A stretch of DNA of 21,270 nt, from the NCBI GenBank assembly GCA_964610115.1, contig CAZSUW010000043.1, positions 1 through 21,270 of the forward strand, given 5' to 3'. Below, in pieces: positions 1 to 7,165 of this stretch. The notes beneath the pieces are model-generated. The model saw nothing but the letters and a program-made list of their open reading frames with translations, was not told the DNA's origin and did no database searches. The first letter of the stretch is position 1, and every line of letters begins with the position of its first letter. This DNA comes from Litorimonas sp964610115. GTDB taxonomy: Bacteria > Pseudomonadota > Alphaproteobacteria > Caulobacterales > Maricaulaceae. A program made the translations under genes and the position numbers.

Positions 1-53
1 GCAAGCGCGGGCAAAAAAGCCCAGCCAATGGCCTGTATCATCTGGCCCAGCAT
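1..53 (-). CDS. 5' fragment of probable TRAP transporter small permease (DctQ/TakQ-like)
   Basis: Only the first 17 codons are inside the window, and the gene continues past base 1. The start ATG (complement of 51-53) lies 4 bases after the stop of the TRAP binding-protein gene and is preceded by GAGG about 8 bases upstream, so a co-transcribed gene clearly begins here. The visible N-terminus begins MLGQMIQAIGWAFLPAL, a hydrophobic start that suits an integral membrane protein. In TakP-type TRAP operons the gene after the binding protein usually encodes the four-helix small permease subunit, so that identity is inferred from position. The fragment is too short for any family motif. Confidence 0.5.
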   Translation of the reverse strand, partial: MLGQMIQAIGWAFLPAL

Positions 54-57
54 GATT

Positions 58-1200
58 TTACCCTCGGCCTAGCGTTCGCGCGCGAATGAAAGCACCGTCG
101 CTGATTTCCGTCCATCGCGCAGACCGGTTGCGGGCCGCCAGATAGCTATCGAAAATTTTGGTCACAAGCGGATCTGACTGCGCCAGATCACCGACAATAG
201 TGTCTGCGACGCGGCCAACAGCGGCGAGGATGTCGTCTGGCATCAGTTGGGGTTCAATGCCGTGTCGATCTCTTAAGGTCTCCAGCGCCTCAGCGTTTTT
301 AATGGTGTATTCACCAAGGCTTTGGTCATTTGCGGCTTTGCAAGCATAGCGAATAATGGCTTGCTCTGAGTTAGAAAGCTGTCCCCAGCGCTGGAGGTTT
401 ATTCCGACTGCGAGGGAAGCCCCGGGTTCGTGAAAGCCGGGAGCGTAATAATTCGGCGCTTCGCGATAAAATCCAAGAGCGAGATCATTCCAAGGACCAA
501 CCCATTCCGTTGCGTCAATGCTGCCACTTTGCAAGGCTTGGTAGATTTCGCCGCCCGGTAGCAAAACCGATGTTCCGCCCAATTCACTCAGGACCCGTCC
601 GCCAAGGCCGGGAATGCGCATACGCAGGCCTTTAAAGTCTTCCAGACTGGTGAGCTTGCGTTTGAACCAGCCGCCTGTCTGGTGACCCGTATTGCCGGCT
701 TGGAAGGCAATGATATTATTACGGGCTGACAATTCCTGCCAGAGTTCTTGCCCGCCGCCCCAATCAATCCAGCCCATAATCTCGACGGCTGTCATACCCA
801 TGGGAACGGCCGTAAAAAAGTTGAAGCCGGGCGAGACACCCTGCCAGTAATATTCTGCCGCGTGATACATGTCCGCAGCGCCGGTGCTAGTCGCGTTGAA
901 ACATTCCAGCGCCCCAACAAGTTCGCCAGCCGCGAAGACTTTGACCTCTAGCGCGCCGTCACTCATTTCGCGCACGGCTTGAGCGAAACGGACGGGCATA
1001 ATCCCTAGTCCGGGAAAGTCCTTTGGCCAGCTTGTCGCCATGCGAAATTGCTTGATGCCGCGGTTTAGATTAGGCGCGGCGAGATCACTGCGTTGGGATT
1101 GCGTTTGCTTTTCCGGAGTCTGCGTAATCGCGCCAAGAACACTTGCGCCTGCCGCCAATGCACCTGCGCCCAGAACAATATCGCGGCGGCGGGCGCTCAT
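58..1200 (-). CDS. TRAP transporter solute-binding protein, TakP-like (2-oxoacid type)
   Basis: This is a DctP-family periplasmic binding protein of 380 residues, the usual length. The N-terminus MSARRRDIVLGAGALAAG has adjacent arginines followed by a hydrophobic stretch, which suggests a Tat signal peptide, as in many TakP relatives. Family landmarks follow in order: RMATSWPKDFPGLG near residue 53, AGELVGALE, DMYHAAEYYW, AVPMGMTA, GGGQELW, AGNTG, GLRMRIPGLGGRV (containing an arginine of the kind that holds the substrate carboxylate), and IDATEWVGPWND. This series matches the TakP subgroup, whose characterised Rhodobacter member binds pyruvate and other 2-oxoacids; the substrate here is inferred. 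The start codon overlaps the stop of bpt by 4 bases (ATGA), so translation is probably coupled. It would deliver its ligand to the TRAP membrane subunits that begin just downstream. Confidence 0.88.
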   Translation of the reverse strand: MSARRRDIVLGAGALAAGASVLGAITQTPEKQTQSQRSDLAAPNLNRGIKQFRMATSWPKDFPGLGIMPVRFAQAVREMSDGALEVKVFAAGELVGALECFNATSTGAADMYHAAEYYWQGVSPGFNFFTAVPMGMTAVEIMGWIDWGGGQELWQELSARNNIIAFQAGNTGHQTGGWFKRKLTSLEDFKGLRMRIPGLGGRVLSELGGTSVLLPGGEIYQALQSGSIDATEWVGPWNDLALGFYREAPNYYAPGFHEPGASLAVGINLQRWGQLSNSEQAIIRYACKAANDQSLGEYTIKNAEALETLRDRHGIEPQLMPDDILAAVGRVADTIVGDLAQSDPLVTKIFDSYLAARNRSARWTEISDGAFIRARTLGRG

Positions 1201-1925
1201 GGGGCTGTCTCTAAGGGCGTCCAGCCACGGAAACCAAGGATTTCAGCGGGTTGGAACCGGGCCTTATAGTCCATTTTCGGGCTGCCCGGGACCCAATAGC
1301 CAAGATAGAGGTGATCTAAACCTTCCTTGGCGGTCCGCAAAATTTGATCGATGATCATGAAATTGCCAAGGGAGCGAGCCGTGTGTTCAGGTTCAAAAAA
1401 GCTATAGACGAGAGATAGACCGTCGCTGAGGCGATCAATAAGCATACAGGCCAGAAGCGTATTGTCCGCTTTGCGATATTCAACGATTTCTGTTTCAGAG
1501 GCGCATTCCTCGACCATCATCTCATAGCGGGTAAAGTCCATATCCGTCATACCGCCGCCCGCATGCCGAAACTGTAGATAGCGTTGGAGCAGGGCGTACT
1601 GCTCTCGTGTGGCAATGGCGGGCACAAGATCAGCCTCTAGGTCACTGTTTCGCTTTTGCGTGCGCCGAAAGCTTTTGCCCGGGCTGAAGTCTGCTGCGCG
1701 CACACGCAGGCTGCGACACTCGCGGCAGCTTTCACAGGCAGGGCGGTAAATGACGTTCTGACTTCGGCGGAAACCGGCATGGGTCAGGTAGTTGTTTAGG
1801 TGAGGGCCATCTAGCGGATCAAGTTGCGTGAAGATTTTCCGCTCCAAACGTCCGGGCAAATAAGGGCAAGGGGACGGGATCGTCAGGAAGAATTGTAGCT
1901 GGTTCGGATCGAACGGATGAGACAC
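1197..1925 (-). CDS. bpt: Aspartate/glutamate leucyltransferase (bacterial N-end rule)
   Basis: Bpt transfers leucine from Leu-tRNA to proteins with N-terminal Asp or Glu, marking them for ClpS/ClpAP degradation in the cytoplasm. The 242-residue protein shows the family N-terminus FFLTIPSPCPYLPGRLERK, then SQNVIYRPACESCRECRSLRV with a cysteine cluster (C64, C67, C70), and later LYLGYWVPGSPKMDYKARFQP close to the C-terminus. I chose the GTG at 1925 because the typical protein begins shortly before the FFLT motif and an AGGAG lies upstream, although its 13-base spacer is long. An in-frame TTG at 1964 would add 13 residues and overlap the preceding transporter gene. The stop overlaps the start of the TRAP binding protein by 4 bases. 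Whether the substrate preference is Leu (Bpt) rather than Arg (Ate) is assumed from bacterial family knowledge. Confidence 0.9.
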   Translation of the reverse strand: MSHPFDPNQLQFFLTIPSPCPYLPGRLERKIFTQLDPLDGPHLNNYLTHAGFRRSQNVIYRPACESCRECRSLRVRAADFSPGKSFRRTQKRNSDLEADLVPAIATREQYALLQRYLQFRHAGGGMTDMDFTRYEMMVEECASETEIVEYRKADNTLLACMLIDRLSDGLSLVYSFFEPEHTARSLGNFMIIDQILRTAKEGLDHLYLGYWVPGSPKMDYKARFQPAEILGFRGWTPLETAP

Positions 1926-1953
1926 GGCTGTATAACGACTCCTTTGCTCTTCC

Positions 1954-3771
1954 CTAAAGAGCAAAGAAGACGGGCAGGAGCAAGACGTAAGACACCCAAA
2001 TCACGAGCATGAGGGGGATGCCGAAGCGGGCAAAGTCCGCAAATTTATAATGACCGGGCCCCATGACGAGCAAATTAGTTTGGTAAGCAATAGGTGTGGC
2101 GAAGCTGCAATTCGCAGCAAAGATCACGGTCAGGACCATCATGATTGGGTCAATACTGGCTTTCTCAGCGATTGTGAGCGCAATGGGCGCGAACAATAAG
2201 GCGGCGGCGCTGTTGCTTATGATGTTTGTGAAAAAGGCCACGACGAGGAAGACTGCCGCAATAAGCGCTTGCGTGCCCAGCGGTTTAAAGGCGGTGACAA
2301 CATTTGTGCCGATAAAGTCTGCGCCGCCTGTTCGTTCTAGGGCCAATCCCATAGCAAAGGCGGCCCCAATCAGCAGAAAGATACGCATGTCCAAGGCGCG
2401 GACGGCCTGACGGATATTCAGACAGCCAGTCGCGATCATCCCGAGTGCGCCCCCTAAAGCGGCGATTTCAATGGGGACGATAGAGGTGGCCGCGAAAATG
2501 ATCGTTAGCAAAAAGATCCAGCGCGCTGCTGTGGCTTTACGAATATCGGGTAATTCTGACGTGCTCCAATCCAGAAGGATCAAGTCCCGGTTCTGCCGTA
2601 GTCCGGCAATATCCTTTTCATAGCCAAAAAGTAGAAGAATATCGCCTGCTTCCAAGCGGATATCGAGCATTCGTTTGCGGATCATGCGAGAGCGGCGCTG
2701 CAAACCTAAAACAAGACAGCCTGTTTGTCGTCTTATGCCGATTTGCTCGATGTTCCGGCCGATCATGCGCGAACCGGGTGCGACGACAGCCTCGGTGAGC
2801 ATGATTTGATCATCCCCGCTGTTTTCGCGAAAATCCCCGATTTCCATCATGCCTCTGAGATACTCAGGTCGTGTCTTCAGAAGTTCGGAGAGTTGCGCCC
2901 GTGTTGCAGCGACGATGAGTGTATCGCCGGGCTCTAGAGCGTTTTCGAAGGGTGGTAAAAATGATGTTTCCCCGCGTTGTACCAAGCGCACGGTGACTTG
3001 TCTGAGTTTGCCATAAAGGCCCGCAATGGGCTCAACGCCGTTCAAGGGGTGGTCCTTTGTCACCTGAATTTGCGCAATATATTGCTGTCCAGAAGAACTA
3101 AGCGCGGGTTCATCACTTTCGCGGTCCGGTAAAAGCCAAGGCGCCGTCAAAACAATAAAGCCTGCGCCAATGACGGCCAAGGTTATGCCGGGGGCAAATT
3201 GCGTAAAGAATGACAGGGACAAGTCGGTCGTGCGCACCAGGACATCATTGACCAATAGGTTTGTGGAGCTGCCAATAAGTGTGGTCATACCGGCGAGGAT
3301 GCAAAGAAAAGAAAGCGGCATCATGAAGCGGGACGACTTCGTCCCGAGGCGTCCTGCCATGGCGGTAAGGACAGGGATGAACATGACGACGACAGGGGTG
3401 TTGTTCATAAACATGGACACGGCGAAGGCGATGCCAAATACAATGGCCAAGGTTCGCCGCGGTGTTTTTTGTAAAGCCCGATTGATGATGACGATCAGGC
3501 GTTCCATGGCGCCGGTCTGAAACAACCCCTGACCGACAACGAGTAGAGCCATAATAGTGACAAGCGCCGGGGCTGCAAATCCGGACAACATACTTGCCGT
3601 ATCGAGGCCGGCCTCTTTAGGCGTGAACAAATTGCCGAACAGCATGAGGGCGAGGATCAGTCCGACGCTGATGGCTTCGATGGAGAAACGCTCGGTAACG
3701 TAAAGCCAAACGCCTACCGCGACGATCCCAAACACCGCCCACATCTGAAAGACTTCGGGCAATACCCACAT
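1954..3771 (-). CDS. SLC13/DASS-family anion permease with two RCK_C (TrkA-C) domains
   Basis: This is a 605-residue inner-membrane carrier. Hydrophobic helices fill residues 10-215 and 415-605. Between them lies a soluble insert with two RCK_C-like domains, about 226-300 (ending EPGDTLIVAATRAQL) and 318-400 (ending EAGDILLLFGYEKDI). Signature loops of the divalent-anion:Na+ symporter fold are visible in both halves: MNNTPVVV near 122 with GSSTN near 167, and TNIISNSAAALLFAP near 515 with TPIAYQTNLLV near 559. Related proteins carry sulfate, dicarboxylates or other anions; the substrate cannot be told from sequence. The ATG at 3771 has GAAGGA about 12 bases upstream. It is the first gene of the minus-strand operon, 28 bases ahead of the chosen bpt start. 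The RCK_C domains suggest gating by a small ligand, but they lack an obvious Rossmann nucleotide-binding part. Confidence 0.85.
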   Translation of the reverse strand: MWVLPEVFQMWAVFGIVAVGVWLYVTERFSIEAISVGLILALMLFGNLFTPKEAGLDTASMLSGFAAPALVTIMALLVVGQGLFQTGAMERLIVIINRALQKTPRRTLAIVFGIAFAVSMFMNNTPVVVMFIPVLTAMAGRLGTKSSRFMMPLSFLCILAGMTTLIGSSTNLLVNDVLVRTTDLSLSFFTQFAPGITLAVIGAGFIVLTAPWLLPDRESDEPALSSSGQQYIAQIQVTKDHPLNGVEPIAGLYGKLRQVTVRLVQRGETSFLPPFENALEPGDTLIVAATRAQLSELLKTRPEYLRGMMEIGDFRENSGDDQIMLTEAVVAPGSRMIGRNIEQIGIRRQTGCLVLGLQRRSRMIRKRMLDIRLEAGDILLLFGYEKDIAGLRQNRDLILLDWSTSELPDIRKATAARWIFLLTIIFAATSIVPIEIAALGGALGMIATGCLNIRQAVRALDMRIFLLIGAAFAMGLALERTGGADFIGTNVVTAFKPLGTQALIAAVFLVVAFFTNIISNSAAALLFAPIALTIAEKASIDPIMMVLTVIFAANCSFATPIAYQTNLLVMGPGHYKFADFARFGIPLMLVIWVSYVLLLPVFFAL

Positions 3772-3820
3772 GAGCGGTTGCGTTCCTTCTAATACGTGAT
3801 CAACAAAGGTAGCTATGGCG

Positions 3821-3839
3821 TTGCAGAATAAGACTGCAA
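3821..3839. promoter_or_regulatory. Inverted repeat in divergent promoter region, possible operator
   Basis: The perfect 6-bp arms TTGCAG and CTGCAA are separated by 7 bases, in the 106-bp gap between the divergent SLC13 carrier and dehydrogenase genes. The 19-bp span and central position fit a dimeric repressor site, but could also form a small hairpin. No regulator gene is adjacent. The functional reading is inference. Confidence 0.3.
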
Positions 3840-3877
3840 GGTAATTCCGGTTGTTAGTCAGTTTTTGGGAGAAGAAA

Positions 3878-4738
3878 ATGGCAGTCTGCGCGTTTTTAGG
3901 ACTTGGCGTAATGGGGTTTCCAATGGCCGGGCATTTGCGTGCGGCAGGTCATATCGTTCGCGTGTGGAACCGAACGTCGCAACGCGCAAAAGACTGGGAA
4001 GACGTTCATGGTGCGGGTGCGTGCTCGACACCAATGGAGGCCGTGAATGGGGCTGACTATATCATGCTTTGCGTCGGCGCTGATAAAGACGTTTTTGATG
4101 TCATTGGGGCGATCAGTCAGGACATGAAACCGGGTGCAATCGTCATTGATCACACAACAGCATCGCCACGTTGCGCCAGACAGGTTGCCGAACAGCTGCA
4201 TGAGACTGGTCAAGGCTTTATGGATGCGCCGATTTCTGGGGGACAGAGTGGGGCAGAAGCCGGTGCTCTGTCGGTTATGTGCGGGGCCTCAAAAGCTATA
4301 TTTGATCAAGCGAAGCCCGTTTTGGAAGCTTACGGTAAAACCATCACCCATGTCGGGGAGATCGGTGCCGGACAGACCGTGAAATGTGTCAATCAGATTT
4401 GCATTGCCGGGACGCTTCAAGGATTATCAGAAGGCCTGCTATTCGCGGAAGCGGCGGGTCTGGACATAGACGCGCTTTTATCAGCCATCGGCGGCGGCGC
4501 AGCGCAAAGCTGGCAGATGGACAATCGCCTTAAGACAATGTCAGCGCGGAATTTCGACTTCGGGTTTGCCATAGACTGGATGCGCAAGGACCTCGGCATC
4601 GCGCTATCAGCGGCGGCAGATATGAAAGTCATCTTGCCGATGACTCAAGACGTCGATCGTCGATACAGTGATGTTCAATCGAAAGGCGGCAATCGACAAG
4701 ATACGTCTTCGCTCATTCGCAGTTATGAAGACGGTTAG
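3878..4738 (+). CDS. NAD(P)-dependent beta-hydroxyacid dehydrogenase (3-hydroxyisobutyrate dehydrogenase/GLYR family)
   Basis: This is a 286-residue cytosolic oxidoreductase. An N-terminal Rossmann fold begins with FLGLGVMGFPMAGHL (residues 6-20), the family signature. NRT at 31-33, after the second strand, resembles members that prefer NADP(H). The substrate loop DAPISGGQSGAEAGALSV starts at residue 116, and GAGQTVKCVNQ carries the catalytic lysine K169 and N172. The substrate could be 3-hydroxyisobutyrate, tartronate semialdehyde or a succinic-semialdehyde-like compound; sequence alone does not decide. The start is the ATG at 3878 with GGGAG 8 bases upstream; an in-frame TTG at 3851 is less likely. 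The gene is divergent from the SLC13 operon, so its substrate may relate to anions imported there (inference). Its stop codon overlaps the hemB stop by 4 bp. Confidence 0.87.
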   Translation: MAVCAFLGLGVMGFPMAGHLRAAGHIVRVWNRTSQRAKDWEDVHGAGACSTPMEAVNGADYIMLCVGADKDVFDVIGAISQDMKPGAIVIDHTTASPRCARQVAEQLHETGQGFMDAPISGGQSGAEAGALSVMCGASKAIFDQAKPVLEAYGKTITHVGEIGAGQTVKCVNQICIAGTLQGLSEGLLFAEAAGLDIDALLSAIGGGAAQSWQMDNRLKTMSARNFDFGFAIDWMRKDLGIALSAAADMKVILPMTQDVDRRYSDVQSKGGNRQDTSSLIRSYEDG

Positions 4739-5721
4739 GCTGCCAGCATCTTCGCCGCGCGGATGGCCCCGTACGTCAGAATGCCGTCACACCCGGCGCG
4801 CTTAAAGCTCATGAGTGTTTCCAAGAGCAATCGATCGCCGTCGACCCAGCCATTGGCGCTTGCGGCTTGCACCATGGCATATTCGCCACTGACCTGAAAG
4901 GCGAACGTAGGTACGCCGAATTCGTCTTTCACGGCTTTGCAGATATCGAGATAGGGCAGGCCGGGCTTCACCATCACCATATCCGCGCCTTCATCGAGGT
5001 CCAGCGCCACTTCATGCAAAGCCTCTTGGGTGTTTGCCGGATCCATTTGGTAGGTTCGTTTATCGCCGCGCAGGGCTGACGCTGTGCCGATAGCGTCGCG
5101 ATAAGGGCCATAGAAACCAGACGCGAATTTGGCCGCATATGACAGGATCATACAGTCTGCGAAGCCAGCTTCATCTAATGCGTCACGGATAATACCGACC
5201 CGCCCGTCCATCATGTCGGAGGGCGCAACCACATCTGCACCCGCTTCGGCCAAGATGAGTGCACCTTTGGCCAGCATGTCGAGCGTAGTGTCATTGTCGA
5301 TCACATCCCCCACCATTAACCCGTCATGGCCATGGTCAGTGAACGGGTCGAGGGCGACGTCAACGATCACGCCAATCTCTGGCACGTCTGCTTTTAAACG
5401 TCGGATAGCTTCAGGGACGAGCCCGTCGGGATTAAGGGTTTCACTTGCCGAGGCGTCCTTCATCTTAGGGTCGATATGCGGGAAGAGGGCGATAGCCGGA
5501 ATGCCCAGGGCGGCGGCCTCTTTGGCTTGAGCGATTAATCCCTCTAGCCCAAGCCGGGAAACGCCAGGTAGGCTCTCGACTGGACCTTCCGAACCGGCCG
5601 AGTCGGTGATGACAGTGGTGAGGACTAAATCATCGACAGTCAGGGTGGTTTCGCGCACCAAACGGCGGGACCAGTCATGCTGACGTTTGCGACGCATTCT
5701 TAACTGGGGGAACTGACTCAT
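4735..5721 (-). CDS. hemB: Delta-aminolevulinic acid dehydratase (porphobilinogen synthase)
   Basis: HemB condenses two 5-aminolevulinate molecules to porphobilinogen in cytosolic tetrapyrrole synthesis. The 328-residue protein begins MSQFPQLRMRRKRQHDWSRR, typical for alphaproteobacteria. Both Schiff-base lysines are present: K198 in SYAAKFASGFYGP and K252 in MVMVKPGLPYLDI. The metal-site region reads ALDPFTDHGHDG (residues 123-134), with aspartates 125, 129 and 133 where zinc-type enzymes have cysteines. This marks the Mg2+-dependent class. I chose the ATG at 5721 by homology to the usual N-terminus; the frame stays open 22 codons further upstream. The ribosome-binding site is weak. It is divergent from hemA across 101 bp, so two successive heme-pathway enzymes share one regulatory region. 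It is convergent with the dehydrogenase, with overlapping stops. Confidence 0.95.
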   Translation of the reverse strand: MSQFPQLRMRRKRQHDWSRRLVRETTLTVDDLVLTTVITDSAGSEGPVESLPGVSRLGLEGLIAQAKEAAALGIPAIALFPHIDPKMKDASASETLNPDGLVPEAIRRLKADVPEIGVIVDVALDPFTDHGHDGLMVGDVIDNDTTLDMLAKGALILAEAGADVVAPSDMMDGRVGIIRDALDEAGFADCMILSYAAKFASGFYGPYRDAIGTASALRGDKRTYQMDPANTQEALHEVALDLDEGADMVMVKPGLPYLDICKAVKDEFGVPTFAFQVSGEYAMVQAASANGWVDGDRLLLETLMSFKRAGCDGILTYGAIRAAKMLAA

Positions 5722-5822
5722 AATATCTATGTCTTTCAATAAATTAGAGCGTATATTGCATTCACGTGGGTCGCAACTTTGCCGCATGACACTGACTAGC
5801 TATTTCGCGCTCTATCCCCTAT

Positions 5823-7085
5823 ATGGCTGCAAAACAAAGGCAAGTCTCTCTCGTGGTCAAAGAACCTCCATTCCGGCACTATTTTCACGACGCGGTCAAT
5901 CAGGTCCGTGACGAAGGTCGTTATCGCATTTTTCGCGACATTCGCCGCAAGAAAGGCGCGTTCCCTCGCGCGACCTGGTTCAAGGAAGGCTTAGCAGAGC
6001 AAGACATTACGGTCTGGTGCTCGAACGACTATCTCGGCATGGGGCAGAATGAATGCGTTATCGAGGCTGTGAAATCAGCCGTCGATACGGCGGGTACTGG
6101 CAGTGGCGGTACCCGCAATATTTCAGGCACAACGCGCTATCACGTCCAGCTAGAAGCCGAGCTGGCTGACTTGCATGACAAAGATGCGGCGCTTGTTTTC
6201 ACCTCGGGCTATGTGGCCAATGAGGCGGCGCTTTCGACCATGAGTAAGATCCTGCCAGGTCTGCATATCTTCTCTGACGAGATGAACCATGCCAGTATGA
6301 TTAGCGGTATCCGGAATGCGCGGACACATAAGCATATCTTCGCGCACAATGATGTTGCTGATCTTGAAGAGAAACTGGCCGCCTTGCCATTCGACACGCC
6401 AAAGCTGATCGCCTTTGAAAGCGTCTATTCCATGGATGCTGACATCGCGCCGATTGAAGCGATTTGCGATTTGGCGGTCAAATATAATGCCCTGACCTAT
6501 ATCGACGAAGTCCATGCCGTGGGTATGTATGGTCCGCGCGGTGGTGGTGTCTGCGAAGCTCGTAATCTGATGGATCGGGTCGATATTATTCAAGGCACGC
6601 TGGCCAAAGCCTATGGCATGATTGGCGGGTATATCGCAGCAGACCGCGTGATTGTCGATGCCATCCGCAGCTTGGCATCCGGCTTTATCTTTACGACGTC
6701 GGTCCCACCCAGCACGGCTGCGGGTGCCTTACGCTCTGTGAAAATTCTGAAAATCAGTCCTGAGATGCGTGAACAGCATATGGAACGCGCGAACGCTTTG
6801 AAAGCGCGGTTCCGGGCGGCCGGCTATCCGTTCATTGATGGTGAGACCCACATCGTTCCGTTGATGATTGGTGATCCGGTGAAATGCCAAGCGATTAGTG
6901 ACAGGCTGATCGAAGATTATGGCATTTATGCCCAGCCGATCAATTTCCCAACCGTGCCACGCGGGACAGAGCGCCTACGCTTTACGCCGAGCCCATTCCA
7001 CACGGATGCCATGATGGACGAACTTATGACGGCGCTTTCCATTGTCTGGGATGAGTTTGAGCTGGCGCGCCCCGCTGTTGCATAA
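5823..7085 (+). CDS. hemA: 5-aminolevulinate synthase (C4/Shemin pathway)
   Basis: This PLP enzyme condenses glycine with succinyl-CoA to 5-aminolevulinate, the committed step of heme synthesis in alphaproteobacteria. Its 420 residues match the family length plus a short extension. Landmarks are EGRYRIF near 31, CSNDYLGMG at 66, GTGSGGTRNISGT at 91, FSDEMNHASMI at 150, TYIDEVHAVGMYGPRGGG at 225 (D228 binds the PLP pyridine nitrogen), and GTLAKAYGMIGGY with PLP lysine K262. The ATG at 5823 has no convincing ribosome-binding site; a GTG at 5853 would remove 10 residues and leave VKEPPFRHYFHDAVNQ, closer to the usual N-terminus, so the start is uncertain. It is followed after 80 bases by glyA, which makes the glycine it consumes. 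Confidence 0.95.
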   Translation: MAAKQRQVSLVVKEPPFRHYFHDAVNQVRDEGRYRIFRDIRRKKGAFPRATWFKEGLAEQDITVWCSNDYLGMGQNECVIEAVKSAVDTAGTGSGGTRNISGTTRYHVQLEAELADLHDKDAALVFTSGYVANEAALSTMSKILPGLHIFSDEMNHASMISGIRNARTHKHIFAHNDVADLEEKLAALPFDTPKLIAFESVYSMDADIAPIEAICDLAVKYNALTYIDEVHAVGMYGPRGGGVCEARNLMDRVDIIQGTLAKAYGMIGGYIAADRVIVDAIRSLASGFIFTTSVPPSTAAGALRSVKILKISPEMREQHMERANALKARFRAAGYPFIDGETHIVPLMIGDPVKCQAISDRLIEDYGIYAQPINFPTVPRGTERLRFTPSPFHTDAMMDELMTALSIVWDEFELARPAVA

Positions 7086-7115
7086 TCCACATCTGGGCGT
7101 TCGCAGTCATTGAGA

Positions 7116-7130
7116 AAAGCGGTTCGCTTT
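7116..7130 (+). other. Small hairpin between hemA and glyA
   Basis: AAAGCG and CGCTTT form a 6-bp stem around a GTT loop, 30 bases past the hemA stop. There is no T-run after it, so it is not a standard intrinsic terminator. It may simply be a weak processing or pause structure between the two genes. Confidence 0.25.
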
Positions 7131-7165
7131 GTTAGGGCGCAGTGAGTCCTGCTACGGAGCCTGCC

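Noticed and set aside
1926..1964. TTG at 1964 as the bpt start
   Set aside because: It overlaps the transporter gene and adds residues absent from the family N-terminus; GTG 1925 fits better.
5763..5768. CACGTG core in the hemB-hemA gap as a second parS site
   Set aside because: Only the six-base core matches; the flanks do not form the TGTTTC/GAAACA arms.
7086..7165. Glycine or THF riboswitch ahead of glyA
   Set aside because: The 80-bp gap has only one 6-bp hairpin and none of the conserved cores of those riboswitches.
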